This document shows positions 46,798 through 55,405 of a stretch of DNA of 64,000 bases, one piece after another (the first letter of the stretch is position 1; every line of letters begins with the position of its first letter). The position numbers and the translations under genes are program-made. The notes below the pieces were generated by a model. The model ran no database searches and was not told the origin of the DNA. It was given only the letters and a program-made list of their open reading frames with translations. Source of the stretch: Ruminococcaceae bacterium HV4-5-B5C (GTDB lineage Bacteria; Bacillota; Clostridia; Oscillospirales; Acutalibacteraceae). The stretch is from contig FXYJ02000006.1 of the NCBI GenBank assembly GCA_900184925.1, positions 1-64,000 on the forward strand. Reading direction: 5' to 3'.

Positions 46798-48270
46798 ATG
46801 AAAGGCAGCACCAGAAATCTGATCATCGCCGGGGCCGCCGCCGTCGTTCTCGGCGGTGCGGTCTTCGCGGTGAACCGGATCGGCGGATCGGGCTCCAGCT
46901 CCTCCGCCGCGACCTCCACGCCGCAGATTCAGCTGATCTCAAAGGCGAGCGACGACGTCACATCCATGAAGGTGACGAATAAAAATGGCTCTTACACGCT
47001 CGTGCCGATGCCGGTGGGAACCATCGGGGCCGTTTCCAGCGCCTCTTCAGCCGCGGCCTCCGGCGTGAAATTCACCGTGCAGGAGCTGTCGGGAGTGCCA
47101 ATCGACACCAGTGTGACGGGCTCCGTCGTGCAGAACGGCTTCAGCCTTGCCGCAACCAAAAACATCGGCAAAGTGAGCAACCTTGAAACCTACGGCCTCA
47201 CAAATCCGCAGGCCACCATCAATGTGACGTTCAGGGACGGCTCCACCTTCGGGTATAAGATCGGCAACGCAACCGCTTCGGATACGAATTCGTACTACAT
47301 GTGCGGCGAGCAGTCGGACAACGTGTATATCGTTTCCGTCGACCCCGGCCTGCTTGACAACGCCAATTATTTCGTAACGAAAGAAATGGTTTCCGTTTCC
47401 TCCGCCAGTTCCGACGCGTCCAATGAACAGACGGTTTTCAACAAAATCACGCTGACGGGCAAAAATTTCCCGAAGACGACGGTCATCCAGATGGATTCCA
47501 CCGGAAAGCCCTTCATCGTCTCCCCCAGCACTTTCCTGATCGACAGCACCAAGGTTTCGGCGCTTGAGAAAGTTCTCTCGAGCCTGACGGCGCAGTCCGC
47601 CGTCGCTCTGAACCCGGACGCCGATGCGCTGAAAAAGTACGGCCTCGACAACCCGACCGTCAAGGCGGAATACACCGTGAATAAAAGCAACCATACGCTT
47701 GTCATTGGCGACAAGAGCAGCGACGGCTATTATGCGATGGTCGACAGTGTGAACGTCGTGTACGACGTTTCGGCGGACAGCGTCAGCGATCTTGCCGGGC
47801 AGACTCTGTTTGACCTGCGCAGCAAGCTGATCTTCCTGCCGGACTCCATCACGGTAAAGCAGATTGAGATCACGGCCAACGGTAAAACTGACACTGTGAA
47901 CATCACCCGCACCGAGAACCCCGCCTCCTCTACGCAGGACCAGAAGGCTTACACCTACAAGGTGACCGGGACGAACGGCGCGGAGCTGAATTACGGAACC
48001 AATTTCACCAACATGTACCAGAACCTGATCGGTCTCGCCGTGTATGATCAGTCGGATACCATGCCTTCCGGCACGCCGGTTGTAACAGTCAAGTATTCGT
48101 ACTTCGACAAAGCCACGACAGACACGCTCGCGTTTTACGCGGTCGACAACCGCCACGAGGCTGCCGTTCTGAACGGCACGCCTTACGGCCTGTGCACCAA
48201 AAGCGACGTGGACAACGTCCTTTCGACGATTGCAAACTTTGAAGCGGGCAAAGCAATTCCCCAGCCCTGA
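46798..48270 (+). CDS. DUF4340 membrane-anchored protein
   Basis: The 490-residue protein has an N-terminal membrane anchor (about 8-27), a Ser-rich linker and repeated beta-rich units with DxxxYGLxNP patterns (LETYGLTNPQATINVTF and LKKYGLDNPTVKAEYTV), diagnostic of DUF4340. It starts one base after the GldG-like stop and completes the operon, as in other Gld-like clusters. Extracytoplasmic partner of the transporter is inferred. Confidence 0.88.
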   Translation: MKGSTRNLIIAGAAAVVLGGAVFAVNRIGGSGSSSSAATSTPQIQLISKASDDVTSMKVTNKNGSYTLVPMPVGTIGAVSSASSAAASGVKFTVQELSGVPIDTSVTGSVVQNGFSLAATKNIGKVSNLETYGLTNPQATINVTFRDGSTFGYKIGNATASDTNSYYMCGEQSDNVYIVSVDPGLLDNANYFVTKEMVSVSSASSDASNEQTVFNKITLTGKNFPKTTVIQMDSTGKPFIVSPSTFLIDSTKVSALEKVLSSLTAQSAVALNPDADALKKYGLDNPTVKAEYTVNKSNHTLVIGDKSSDGYYAMVDSVNVVYDVSADSVSDLAGQTLFDLRSKLIFLPDSITVKQIEITANGKTDTVNITRTENPASSTQDQKAYTYKVTGTNGAELNYGTNFTNMYQNLIGLAVYDQSDTMPSGTPVVTVKYSYFDKATTDTLAFYAVDNRHEAAVLNGTPYGLCTKSDVDNVLSTIANFEAGKAIPQP

Positions 48271-48290
48271 CACGGGAAGCCCGGTTAATC

Positions 48291-48322
48291 ATGCCCCCGG
48301 CGGTAAGCCGGGGGCATTTTTG
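48291..48322 (+). terminator. Terminator of the Gld-like operon
   Basis: Perfect stem ATGCCCCCGG/CCGGGGGCAT with a 7-base loop, followed by five T residues. Confidence 0.9.
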
Positions 48323-48587
48323 CGTCCGAAACGCCGGGCCGCAGCCGGACGGGCATTCGGAAAAAGAAGTCGCTTTGTGACGTTCCCCTGATTTGGAAAC
48401 CCGCTTATGCCTGCGGTTTCAAATCCGCAGAAAGAATTGCTCCGGTTCCGTAAAAGCGGATGGCCGTCTGTGTGCTGAAAAAGCGGCGATGCCCCGGAAA
48501 ACTCCGAAGACCCCGCCGCTTTTCTGCCGTGCTTTTTGAGGCCGAAAAAACCGCCTTCCTTACCTCCCGGGCGCAGCAGCGCAGGGA

Positions 48588-48616
48588 TTGACAGAAAGAC
48601 GGAGACATGGTAAACT
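48588..48616 (+). promoter_or_regulatory. Promoter for the DUF6323-DUF6179 pair
   Basis: TTGACA, 17 bases, TAAACT. Downstream, TAGCAC is repeated three times between 48,624 and 48,664, possibly a regulator site. The rest of the 443-bp gap after the terminator shows no gene. Confidence 0.55.
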
Positions 48617-48713
48617 TATCATAGCACTAAAATAGCACAATATTAACCAAATATACTATAGCACATTGCAAGTCAACTGTCAAGTGCTTTTCTGCGGAAA
48701 GAAGGAATTTTTT

Positions 48714-49205
48714 TTGGATCAGACCTTTCAAAGCCTGATGCGCATGCAGACGCCTCCGGAAAGCGAGGCGGAAAGTCTGCTTCTGCTGAACCGGACAACG
48801 GCGGAACGGGGGCTGGAGCTGAGCTGGAAAGACGCGCAGGACCTTGCGCTCGTACGCCGGGAAGCCCTCGGCCGCAGCGGGCGGATCGAGATCGGATCGG
48901 AAACAGTCGGGAAGATCGCCGCCGCATTCGCGCGTTCCGACTATCTGACGCAGGCGGAGTACGCCCCGGTGCTCGAAAAAGCCACGGAAGTGTTTTATGA
49001 GCTGAAAAATGAATCGGAGGACGCAATTACCGACGACGAACTGATCCGGCTGCTTGCGGACGGCTTCGAGCGGTACGGCGGGGATCTGGAACGCTTTCTC
49101 GCCAGCCGCGAGCTTGACGCGCGGCTGCGTTTTGCGAGGTACGGCTTTGAAGAGGAGCGGGAGGAAGAAGACGACGACGAAAAGGAGGAGCCGGAAGATG
49201 ACTGA
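48714..49205 (+). CDS. DUF6323-like protein
   Basis: The 163-residue protein matches my recollection of DUF6323: LNRTTAERGLELSWKDAQDL, GRIEIGSETVGKIAAAFARS, TEVFYELKNESEDAITDDEL. It ends in a very acidic tail. TTG at 48714 is the start, with GAAGGA upstream; no better start is available. It overlaps the next gene by 8 bases, and the two families co-occur in sporulating Clostridia. Function unknown. Confidence 0.7.
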   Translation: MDQTFQSLMRMQTPPESEAESLLLLNRTTAERGLELSWKDAQDLALVRREALGRSGRIEIGSETVGKIAAAFARSDYLTQAEYAPVLEKATEVFYELKNESEDAITDDELIRLLADGFERYGGDLERFLASRELDARLRFARYGFEEEREEEDDDEKEEPEDD

Positions 49206-49854
49206 CGGCGGCGTAATTTCCGTTTCCGGCGGCAGCGCCGGAGGAAAGTTCCGGGAAGGGCTGCTCCGGGAACTGGAACGGCTGATTGTGAAATATAACC
49301 ACGGCTCGGGGAATTCCATCCGCGTGGAGCAGGCCGAAGAGATTTTTCACTCCATGATGTACTGCGTTGCGTTTTACCTGCAGCGCTGTTCGGACCCGGA
49401 GGCGGTTCTCCGCGACACACCGGGCGAAGAAGTGTTCCGCATGGCGCTCAGCGAGGTTCGCGCCGAGGTGGAGCATGCGAAAGAGCTTTACTGCGAGGTC
49501 TTGAGAACGCGCATCCCCACCGATCTGCCTGTTTACTGCGAGATGCTCCGTGACGCGCTGCCCGGCTTTTTCCAGCTTTACAACCCGGAATTTGCCGCCC
49601 ATGAAACCCCTGCCCTGATGGTTTACCCCCTGCTTCACGAACCGCCTTCGGAACCCGGCGGCGTGCAGTACCTCTGCGCTTATCTGCGCGAGCTGATCGA
49701 AGAAAACAGGCTCTGTGAGAAATACAGCCGGAACCACATCCGCGCCGTGCTGTTCCTTTACGGGAGGAAATATCAGCTCGATTACCACGACCTCGTCGTC
49801 AATCTTCCGGAAGTTCTGGCCGAAGCGGATGCAGAGAAGGAAAAGAAAAAATAA
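49198..49854 (+). CDS. DUF6179-like protein
   Basis: The 218-residue protein resembles the N-terminal part of DUF6179 (VKYNHGSGNSIRVEQAEEIF, YCEMLRDALPGFFQLYNPEF, YPLLHEPPSEPGGVQYL); full family members are longer as I recall. It is coupled to the DUF6323-like gene by an 8-base overlap. No membrane segment or catalytic motif is visible. Function unknown. Confidence 0.65.
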   Translation: MTDGGVISVSGGSAGGKFREGLLRELERLIVKYNHGSGNSIRVEQAEEIFHSMMYCVAFYLQRCSDPEAVLRDTPGEEVFRMALSEVRAEVEHAKELYCEVLRTRIPTDLPVYCEMLRDALPGFFQLYNPEFAAHETPALMVYPLLHEPPSEPGGVQYLCAYLRELIEENRLCEKYSRNHIRAVLFLYGRKYQLDYHDLVVNLPEVLAEADAEKEKKK

Positions 49855-49879
49855 AATAATAATAATTATCAATATTATA

Positions 49880-49907
49880 TTGACTTCCTGCGCAGACATG
49901 CTATAAT
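49880..49907 (+). promoter_or_regulatory. Promoter for rubrerythrin
   Basis: TTGACT, 16 bases, TATAAT, about 60 bases before the ATG. No obvious PerR box was recognised. Confidence 0.65.
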
Positions 49908-49969
49908 AATGCTGTCAGATGAACATACAATACGGATGAAACCGCAGATCAAATAAGGAGGAAAACACA

Positions 49970-50509
49970 ATGGAACTGAGAGGCAGCAAAACAGAAGAAA
50001 ACCTGAAGCAGGCGTTTTCCGGCGAATCACAGGCACGCAACCGTTACACTTTCTTCGCGTCGCAGGCGAAAAAGGAAGGCTACGAGCAGGTCGCAGCGAT
50101 CTTCGAAGAGACCGCGAACAACGAAAAGGAACACGCGAAGCTGTGGTTTAAGCTTCTGAACGGCGGAACGGTCGGCAGGACGGAAGAAAACCTCAAGGCG
50201 GCCGCAGCCGGGGAAAACTACGAGTGGACCGACATGTATAAGCATATGGCGGATACCGCCGACGAAGAGGGATTCCACGACATCGCTCAGACGATGCGGC
50301 TGATTGCCTCCGTCGAGAAGACACATGAGGAACGGTACCTCAAACTGCTGAAAAACGAAGAGGAAAACCTCGTTTTCAAGTGCGAGGAACAAACCGTCTG
50401 GGTCTGCCGGAACTGCGGCTTTGTCTATGTCGGCAAAGAAGCGCCGGGCGTCTGCCCCGCCTGCAAGCATCCTCAGGCATACTTTGAGCGTCGTGCAACC
50501 AACTACTGA
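49970..50509 (+). CDS. rbr: Rubrerythrin
   Basis: The 179-residue non-heme iron peroxidase protects anaerobes from H2O2. The N-terminal four-helix diiron domain has [29 protein letters not shown] and [11 protein letters not shown] ligands; the C-terminal rubredoxin-like domain has CRNCGFVY and [19 protein letters not shown] precedes the ATG. It is monocistronic with its own promoter and terminator. Confidence 0.97.
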   Translation: MELRGSKTEENLKQAFSGESQARNRYTFFASQAKKEGYEQVAAIFEETANNEKEHAKLWFKLLNGGTVGRTEENLKAAAAGENYEWTDMYKHMADTADEEGFHDIAQTMRLIASVEKTHEERYLKLLKNEEENLVFKCEEQTVWVCRNCGFVYVGKEAPGVCPACKHPQAYFERRATNY

Positions 50510-50539
50510 TTGCTCCGCGCAAGCATGGAAAAATAAAAA

Positions 50540-50566
50540 ACAGGCTCCCACGGAGCCTGTTTTTTT
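50540..50566 (+). terminator. Rubrerythrin terminator
   Basis: Perfect stem ACAGGCTCC/GGAGCCTGT with a 3-base loop, followed by T residues. Confidence 0.9.
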
Positions 50567-50611
50567 CTGCCCGAAATTTCTGCCGGGCTGATTTTCTTTT
50601 GTGCCGCAAAT

Positions 50612-51271
50612 TTATTCGCCGTCCGCAAGGTACTCCTGCATCATGTCGCGTGCCGTAAGCGCGTCCACCGGCTCGAAGCAGTCTTCGTCTTCGCGGGAAA
50701 GCTTCCGTGCAATCTCCAGCGACTTGCGGTAAGCGTCCATACTGGTTTTACGCATCAGCGGTTCGGCTTCCCCCTCTGTGAAAAACGAAAAGGCGATGCG
50801 GTTGCTTCCTTCGTCCGCTTCGCAGAAATACCCCTGCACAGGCTTTTTTCCGTCCTTCTGGGTGAGCATGTCCGCGAGGGCAAATTTTACGAGCTCAACG
50901 GCAAAGTCGTCGAGGCCCGCCTCAAAAATCAGAATCTTTTCCTTGAGGGCCGCGGGGGAACAAACAACGCGCTTTTTCACTCCCGCGAGCTGCGGGAAGC
51001 GGCTGCCCACGTCGACCGGTCGGAATTCATCGCCGCTGCCGCCCGGCGCGAGGTAAACCATAAACTTACGTTCCCGGTCGTGGTAAAGGCAGGGGTATTC
51101 GAACCGTGCCGTATAGCCGCAGCCGGGGCAGGTCCAGTCGAAAAAAGTTTCACCGAGCAGGCGTTCACGCAGCTCCGGGTGCTCCTGCGCGCAGACGCCG
51201 GGCCACATTTCGGTCCGTACGGCGGCGGCGCAGTTCGGGCAGCCGACGTCCTTGCTCATCTGTGTTGACAT
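50612..51271 (-). CDS. CpXC-domain protein
   Basis: The 219-residue protein has the CpXC zinc-binding domain: CPNCAAAVRTEMWPGV near the N-terminus and FDWTCPGCGYTARFEYPCLYH. The C-terminal half (about 100-219) is helical and unassigned. Function of CpXC proteins is unknown. It converges on the rubrerythrin terminator. Confidence 0.85.
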   Translation of the reverse strand: MSTQMSKDVGCPNCAAAVRTEMWPGVCAQEHPELRERLLGETFFDWTCPGCGYTARFEYPCLYHDRERKFMVYLAPGGSGDEFRPVDVGSRFPQLAGVKKRVVCSPAALKEKILIFEAGLDDFAVELVKFALADMLTQKDGKKPVQGYFCEADEGSNRIAFSFFTEGEAEPLMRKTSMDAYRKSLEIARKLSREDEDCFEPVDALTARDMMQEYLADGE

Positions 51272-51450
51272 TGTTCCGGTCCTTCTCCCCGCAGGCGGTT
51301 TTTCTGTCGAAATTTCGCACTGCTCCGATTATTATAGCATAGGAACATAAAAAAAGGAATACATGAAATACTACTGTTAATTGCGGAAGGATTGCGTTAT
51401 AATAAAGTACATCATTAAGAGCAGCCGTTTGCGGCAGGAGGAGATCCGTT

Positions 51451-51975
51451 ATGGAATTTTTTAAACATGCAGCAGGCTCCGTGACGAAAGCGGTCGATTA
51501 CCTTGTGGACAAAAATCGCCGGGCAGCCATGATGAACCGGCTCAAGATCGTGATCAAAACGGAAAAGGACGCGCAGAACCACGCGTACATCCAGCTCGGC
51601 AGATATTATTACCAGAATCTGCGTGACCCGCAGAACGGGGACACCGAGACTTATTGCAAGGCGGTGGACACCGCCGGTATGCGCATGCAGCGCGCCTATG
51701 AAAAGCTTGACGAGCTTGCCGTCCCCACCGCCCCCGCAGCCGAAGAGCCGGAGGAGGACTTCTGCGAAGAAGACACCGCGGACTTCTCCGAAGCCCCGGA
51801 AGATGTGAGCGAGAATTTCCCCGGCGGAGAAGAGATCAACCCGTTCCCGGCGGAGCAGGAAGCTGCCGATGAAGACGAAGATTACCTTCATCCGTTCTCC
51901 GTCATCCCGAACGTCACCGAAGGCAAGGAAGAAGAAAAGCCCGACGCCAGTTCGGAAGACAGCCCGAAGGAATAA
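51451..51975 (+). CDS. Unknown acidic-tailed protein
   Basis: The 174-residue protein has a basic, helical N-terminal half (MEFFKHAAGSVTKAVDYLVD, then IQLGRYYYQNLRDPQNGD) and a long Glu/Asp/Pro-rich, probably disordered C-terminal half. GGAGGAG precedes the ATG, and TATAAT lies at about 51,397. I do not recognise it. Confidence 0.75.
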   Translation: MEFFKHAAGSVTKAVDYLVDKNRRAAMMNRLKIVIKTEKDAQNHAYIQLGRYYYQNLRDPQNGDTETYCKAVDTAGMRMQRAYEKLDELAVPTAPAAEEPEEDFCEEDTADFSEAPEDVSENFPGGEEINPFPAEQEAADEDEDYLHPFSVIPNVTEGKEEEKPDASSEDSPKE

Positions 51976-52002
51976 GGGCGGAGTCGCTTCAACAAAAAGA
52001 AT

Positions 52003-52059
52003 GGAGACTGTGGAAAACAGTCTCCAAAAAAGAGGAAAGTCCGGCGTAAGCCGGGCTTT
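52003..52059 (+). terminator. Tandem hairpins after the acidic-tailed gene
   Basis: GGAGACTGT/ACAGTCTCC (52003-52025) and AAAGTCCGGC/GCCGGGCTTT (52036-52059). The second, ending CTTTCTGGG, is the more terminator-like. Confidence 0.55.
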
Positions 52060-52195
52060 CTGGGTTTAAAGCGAAACTAAAACGATATTGTCTTTTCCAA
52101 AATAGAATTGACTTCTCTCACGCCGCATGTTACTCTGTGTGCAAAAGGAAGAAACATCCTGAAATTCCAATCTCCGATAAAAGGACCTGAGGGCT

Positions 52196-52645
52196 ATGAA
52201 AAAGGCAGCGGCTGTGGCAGTTATGGCAATTGCTTTTGCAGTGTTCCTGACTGGGTGTTCTGTCGGGAAAGAACTCAAAGACTTTCCCTCATCGGATGTT
52301 TTTACGCTGGAGGTTTCCTGTGAGAAGGAGGTTCCGGTGGGGAAAAAGGCAGAGATAAAATATACTCTGAGCAATGCGGGAGAAAACAGCTATGACATCA
52401 CGGTTCATAATGGCTTCTTTCGTGTGTTCGTTGACGGGAAACCCGTTCAGACAGTACAACAAAACGGTACAACAGAAACACAGTTTTCGCGCGGGGAAAG
52501 CGACGGCCAGACCATTTCGGTCGTTCTGGACAGGGCGGGCACTCATGAAATAAAAGTTACGGCTGCTTTTGATGTTCGCCGTTCGCCCACTGAGAAAAAA
52601 GAGTACTCTTACCAGAAAACCGTGTCCGTCAATGCGACGGAATAA
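52196..52645 (+). CDS. Small lipoprotein of unknown function
   Basis: The 149-residue protein has a signal peptide and lipobox FLTGC (Cys21). The remainder looks like one Ig-like beta sandwich (KKAEIKYTLSNAGENSYDIT, then GTHEIKVTAAFDV), as in intracellular-proteinase-inhibitor-like BsuPI domains. That similarity is tentative. The ribosome site is weak. Confidence 0.7.
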   Translation: MKKAAAVAVMAIAFAVFLTGCSVGKELKDFPSSDVFTLEVSCEKEVPVGKKAEIKYTLSNAGENSYDITVHNGFFRVFVDGKPVQTVQQNGTTETQFSRGESDGQTISVVLDRAGTHEIKVTAAFDVRRSPTEKKEYSYQKTVSVNATE

Positions 52646-52678
52646 CTTCATTATTTTAGCAGACGAGAAATGCAAAAA

Positions 52679-52711
52679 GATGGGGCGGCAGGGAAGCCGC
52701 CCCATCTTTTT
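52679..52711 (+). terminator. Terminator after the 52196 lipoprotein gene
   Basis: Perfect stem GATGGGGCGGC/GCCGCCCCATC, 6-base loop, then five T residues. Confidence 0.9.
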
Positions 52712-52759
52712 GTTCCGGCAAGTTTTAAGTGACCTTGCCACTTGAAATAAGCGCAGAAA

Positions 52760-52785
52760 GGGCCGCCGATTTATTTCGGCGGCCC
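52760..52785 (-). terminator. Terminator after galE
   Basis: Perfect stem GGGCCGCCGA/TCGGCGGCCC around a 6-base loop; the minus-strand tail is short (CTTTCTG). Confidence 0.6.
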
Positions 52786-52798
52786 GGGCTTGTTTTGT

Positions 52799-53797
52799 TT
52801 ATGAATTTTTGCGGATAAAGTTCCAGCTGTCGCGGCACATGTCGTCGAGCGAATACTTCGCTTCCCAGCCGAGCTCCATTTTGGCGCGGGAGCAGTCGGC
52901 GTAGCAGGTGGCGATATCGCCCGCGCGGCGCGGCGTGACGGAGTAGGGAATTTTCACTCCGCTGGCGCGCTCGAACGCATGCACCACGTCGAGAACGGAA
53001 CTGCCCTTCCCCGTGCCGAGGTTGAACGCGCGCGCGCCCTCGAAGGAGTCCAGCGCGCGGAGCGCTTTCACATGGCCGGCCGCAAGGTCGCAGACGTGGA
53101 TGTAGTCGCGCACACCCGTGCCGTCCGGCGTGGGATAGTCGTCGCCGAAAACGCGAAGCTCCGGCAGCTTGCCGACGGCCACCTTCGTGATGTACGGCAT
53201 GAGGTTGTTCGGGATGCCGTTCGGGTTCTCGCCGATGAGGCCGCTTTCGTGCGCGCCGATCGGGTTGAAGTAGCGCAGGAGAGCGACCTTCCAGGACTTG
53301 TCGGCAAAGCAGACGTCGCGGAGAATCTGCTCGATCATCACCTTCGTGTAGCCGTAGGGATTCGTGGCAGAGACGGGCATGTCCTCGGTAAAGGGGGCCG
53401 GGTTGTGCATGCCGTACACCGTCGCGGACGAACTGAACACAAGGCGGTTTACGCCGTGCTGTTTCATGAGGCGGAGCAGGTTGAGGGTGCCCGTCAGGTT
53501 GTTGTGGTAATAGTCAAGCGGTTTTTCCACGGATTCGCCGACGGCCTTGAGACCCGCGAAGTGGATGACCGCGTCAATCTGATTCTCTTCGAAAATCTTC
53601 CCGAAGGCGTCATAGTCGAGCATGTCGCACTCGTAGACGGGGAATTTTTTGCCCGTGATCGTTTCAATTTTTCCGATGACGTCGGGCGAGGAATTGGAGT
53701 AGTTGTCCATGACCACGACGCCGAAGCCGTTCTGAAGCAGCTCCACACAGGTGTGCGAACCGATGTATCCTGCTCCCCCGGTGATGAGAATGTTCAT
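52799..53797 (-). CDS. galE: UDP-glucose 4-epimerase
   Basis: The 332-residue NAD-dependent enzyme interconverts UDP-glucose and UDP-galactose. MNILITGGAGYIGSHTCVEL is the Rossmann GxxGxxG start. Catalytic Ser-Ser-Ala-Thr-Val-Tyr and YGYTK (YxxxK) are present, and RYFNPIGAHESGLIGE is typical of GalE. galK lies upstream in the same direction, 173 bp away, so both Leloir enzymes are grouped without a visible galT. Confidence 0.96.
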   Translation of the reverse strand: MNILITGGAGYIGSHTCVELLQNGFGVVVMDNYSNSSPDVIGKIETITGKKFPVYECDMLDYDAFGKIFEENQIDAVIHFAGLKAVGESVEKPLDYYHNNLTGTLNLLRLMKQHGVNRLVFSSSATVYGMHNPAPFTEDMPVSATNPYGYTKVMIEQILRDVCFADKSWKVALLRYFNPIGAHESGLIGENPNGIPNNLMPYITKVAVGKLPELRVFGDDYPTPDGTGVRDYIHVCDLAAGHVKALRALDSFEGARAFNLGTGKGSSVLDVVHAFERASGVKIPYSVTPRRAGDIATCYADCSRAKMELGWEAKYSLDDMCRDSWNFIRKNS

Positions 53798-53969
53798 AGG
53801 ATGATAAGTCCCCTTTCGTTCAGAGAAGAATCCGGGCCGCGCAAAATGGAAAGTCCCCGCAAACGAGGAAGAGCCACGGCTCCGTTTGCTCTATCATACT
53901 CTTTTGCGAAAGGTCTTTCAAGCGAGTGTTTCGAACGGGAAAGAAACGGCGCTTTTTTGCCCGCCGCGC

Positions 53970-55256
53970 TCAGAGAATGCGCACGCCTCCCGCGGGGCGC
54001 ACCGTGAGCGGAAGGCAACTTCCCGGCCCGAAGACAAGCTCTATTTCCCGGGAAAATTCCGGGAAAAACTTCTCCGGCACATACGCCTGCACAGTTCCGG
54101 CGAAGCCGCCGCCGTGGACGCGCCACGCGCCGCCTTTCCCCGAAAGAAGCCGGTCACAGAGCGCGAGCGCCACGGAAATGCCCTGCTCCGAAACTCGGGA
54201 GGGGGGGTAGACGTTCTGCAGGTACTCAAAGGAGGAGTGTCCGCTTTTGAGCACCAGCCCGAGGAATGATTGAAAGTTCCCGGCACGGAGTGCGGCGGCT
54301 TCTTCCCAGACGCGGCGGTTCTCGGCGAAAAAATGTATGGCGCGCAGCACAGCGCGGTCCCCCGCAGCGGCGCGCACCTCCGGGAGGCGGGCGAAAAACT
54401 CTTCTTCCTCCACCTCGGAAAGAAGCTTTTTCCCGAAGCAGGCGGCCGCCTGCCCCATCTCAGCCGGGATCGCCGCATAGTCCGCCGTCAGCCCGGCATG
54501 GCTTCCTTTTGTGGCAACCAGGCAGAGGAGGAAGCCGCAGGAGGAAAAATCGAACGGAACCGTTTCCGCGCGGGGGCGGGCCGCGTCGGAGAAATCGAGC
54601 AGGGAGAATCCCCCGAGGGCGCTTGCCGCCTGATCCATCAGACCACAGGGCTTGCCGAAATATTCATTCTCTGCGTACTGACCAATCTGCGCCACCCCGA
54701 GCGGCGGAACTGCGCCCCCGCAGAACAGCCCGTTCATTACAGTGCCGAGCAGAACTTCAAACGCGGCGGACGATGAAAGACCGCTGCCGGGCAGAACGCG
54801 GCTTTCCGTGCAGGCGCAGAACCCGCCCACAGAAAATGCCCGCGCGGCAAAACCGCTGCACAGCCCGCGAAGGAGCGACGCCGACGTGCCCCTCTCCCCC
54901 GGTTTTACGGCGAGGTCGTCAGCGTCGACGAGATCCTCCGGGAACCCCGCGGACTTCACCCGGATTTCCGTTCCCTCCGTTTTCGCGGCGACCGCAGCCG
55001 CATCGAGCCCGATGGCCGCCGCGAGCACACGACCGCCCTGATGGTCGGTATGGTTTCCGGCGATCTCCGCGCGCCCCGGGGCGCTGAAGATTGTGATGTC
55101 GCGCCCTTCGCCGAAACGCCGTTCAAACGCTTCGACGAGCCGCGCGAGGCGCTGCGCCTGCTCCCGCGCCTCTGCCGCACCGCACGAATAAAGCGAGGCG
55201 AGCTTTTTTTCGCCGCCGCCGGCCAACAGAAATTTCTTTGCCTCTTCCGAACGCAT
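53970..55256 (-). CDS. galK: Galactokinase (GHMP family)
   Basis: The 428-residue enzyme phosphorylates galactose. The GHMP motifs are APGRAEIAGNHTDHQGG (substrate binding), LPGSGLSSSAAFEVLLG (ATP-binding glycine-rich loop) and VHGGGFAGTVQAYVP (motif 3). ATG at 55256 follows GGGGAGG. Composition is notably GC-rich. It sits upstream of galE; a candidate Noc site lies within it. Confidence 0.93.
   Translation of the reverse strand: MRSEEAKKFLLAGGGEKKLASLYSCGAAEAREQAQRLARLVEAFERRFGEGRDITIFSAPGRAEIAGNHTDHQGGRVLAAAIGLDAAAVAAKTEGTEIRVKSAGFPEDLVDADDLAVKPGERGTSASLLRGLCSGFAARAFSVGGFCACTESRVLPGSGLSSSAAFEVLLGTVMNGLFCGGAVPPLGVAQIGQYAENEYFGKPCGLMDQAASALGGFSLLDFSDAARPRAETVPFDFSSCGFLLCLVATKGSHAGLTADYAAIPAEMGQAAACFGKKLLSEVEEEEFFARLPEVRAAAGDRAVLRAIHFFAENRRVWEEAAALRAGNFQSFLGLVLKSGHSSFEYLQNVYPPSRVSEQGISVALALCDRLLSGKGGAWRVHGGGFAGTVQAYVPEKFFPEFSREIELVFGPGSCLPLTVRPAGGVRIL
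54043..54056. promoter_or_regulatory. Candidate Noc-binding site inside galK
   Basis: ATTTCCCGGGAAAA differs at one base from the Noc consensus ATTTCCCGGGAAAT as I recall it. Confidence 0.4.
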
Positions 55257-55405
55257 CTGTGCATTCCTCCCCGCTGCCGCTTCTATTTTACCGCCGCGGG
55301 AGGACGCGCGCAACCGTGATTTCACGGCGCGCCGACGGGTATATTTTTGTTCTGTGCGGACAATCTAAACCGTATCGGAAAAATGCGATGCACGGGGGGA
55401 GCGGC

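Noticed and set aside
47047..48273. A 408-codon frame antisense to the DUF4340 gene
   Set aside because: The plus-strand gene is in an operon with proper spacing and DUF4340 repeats; the antisense frame has neither.
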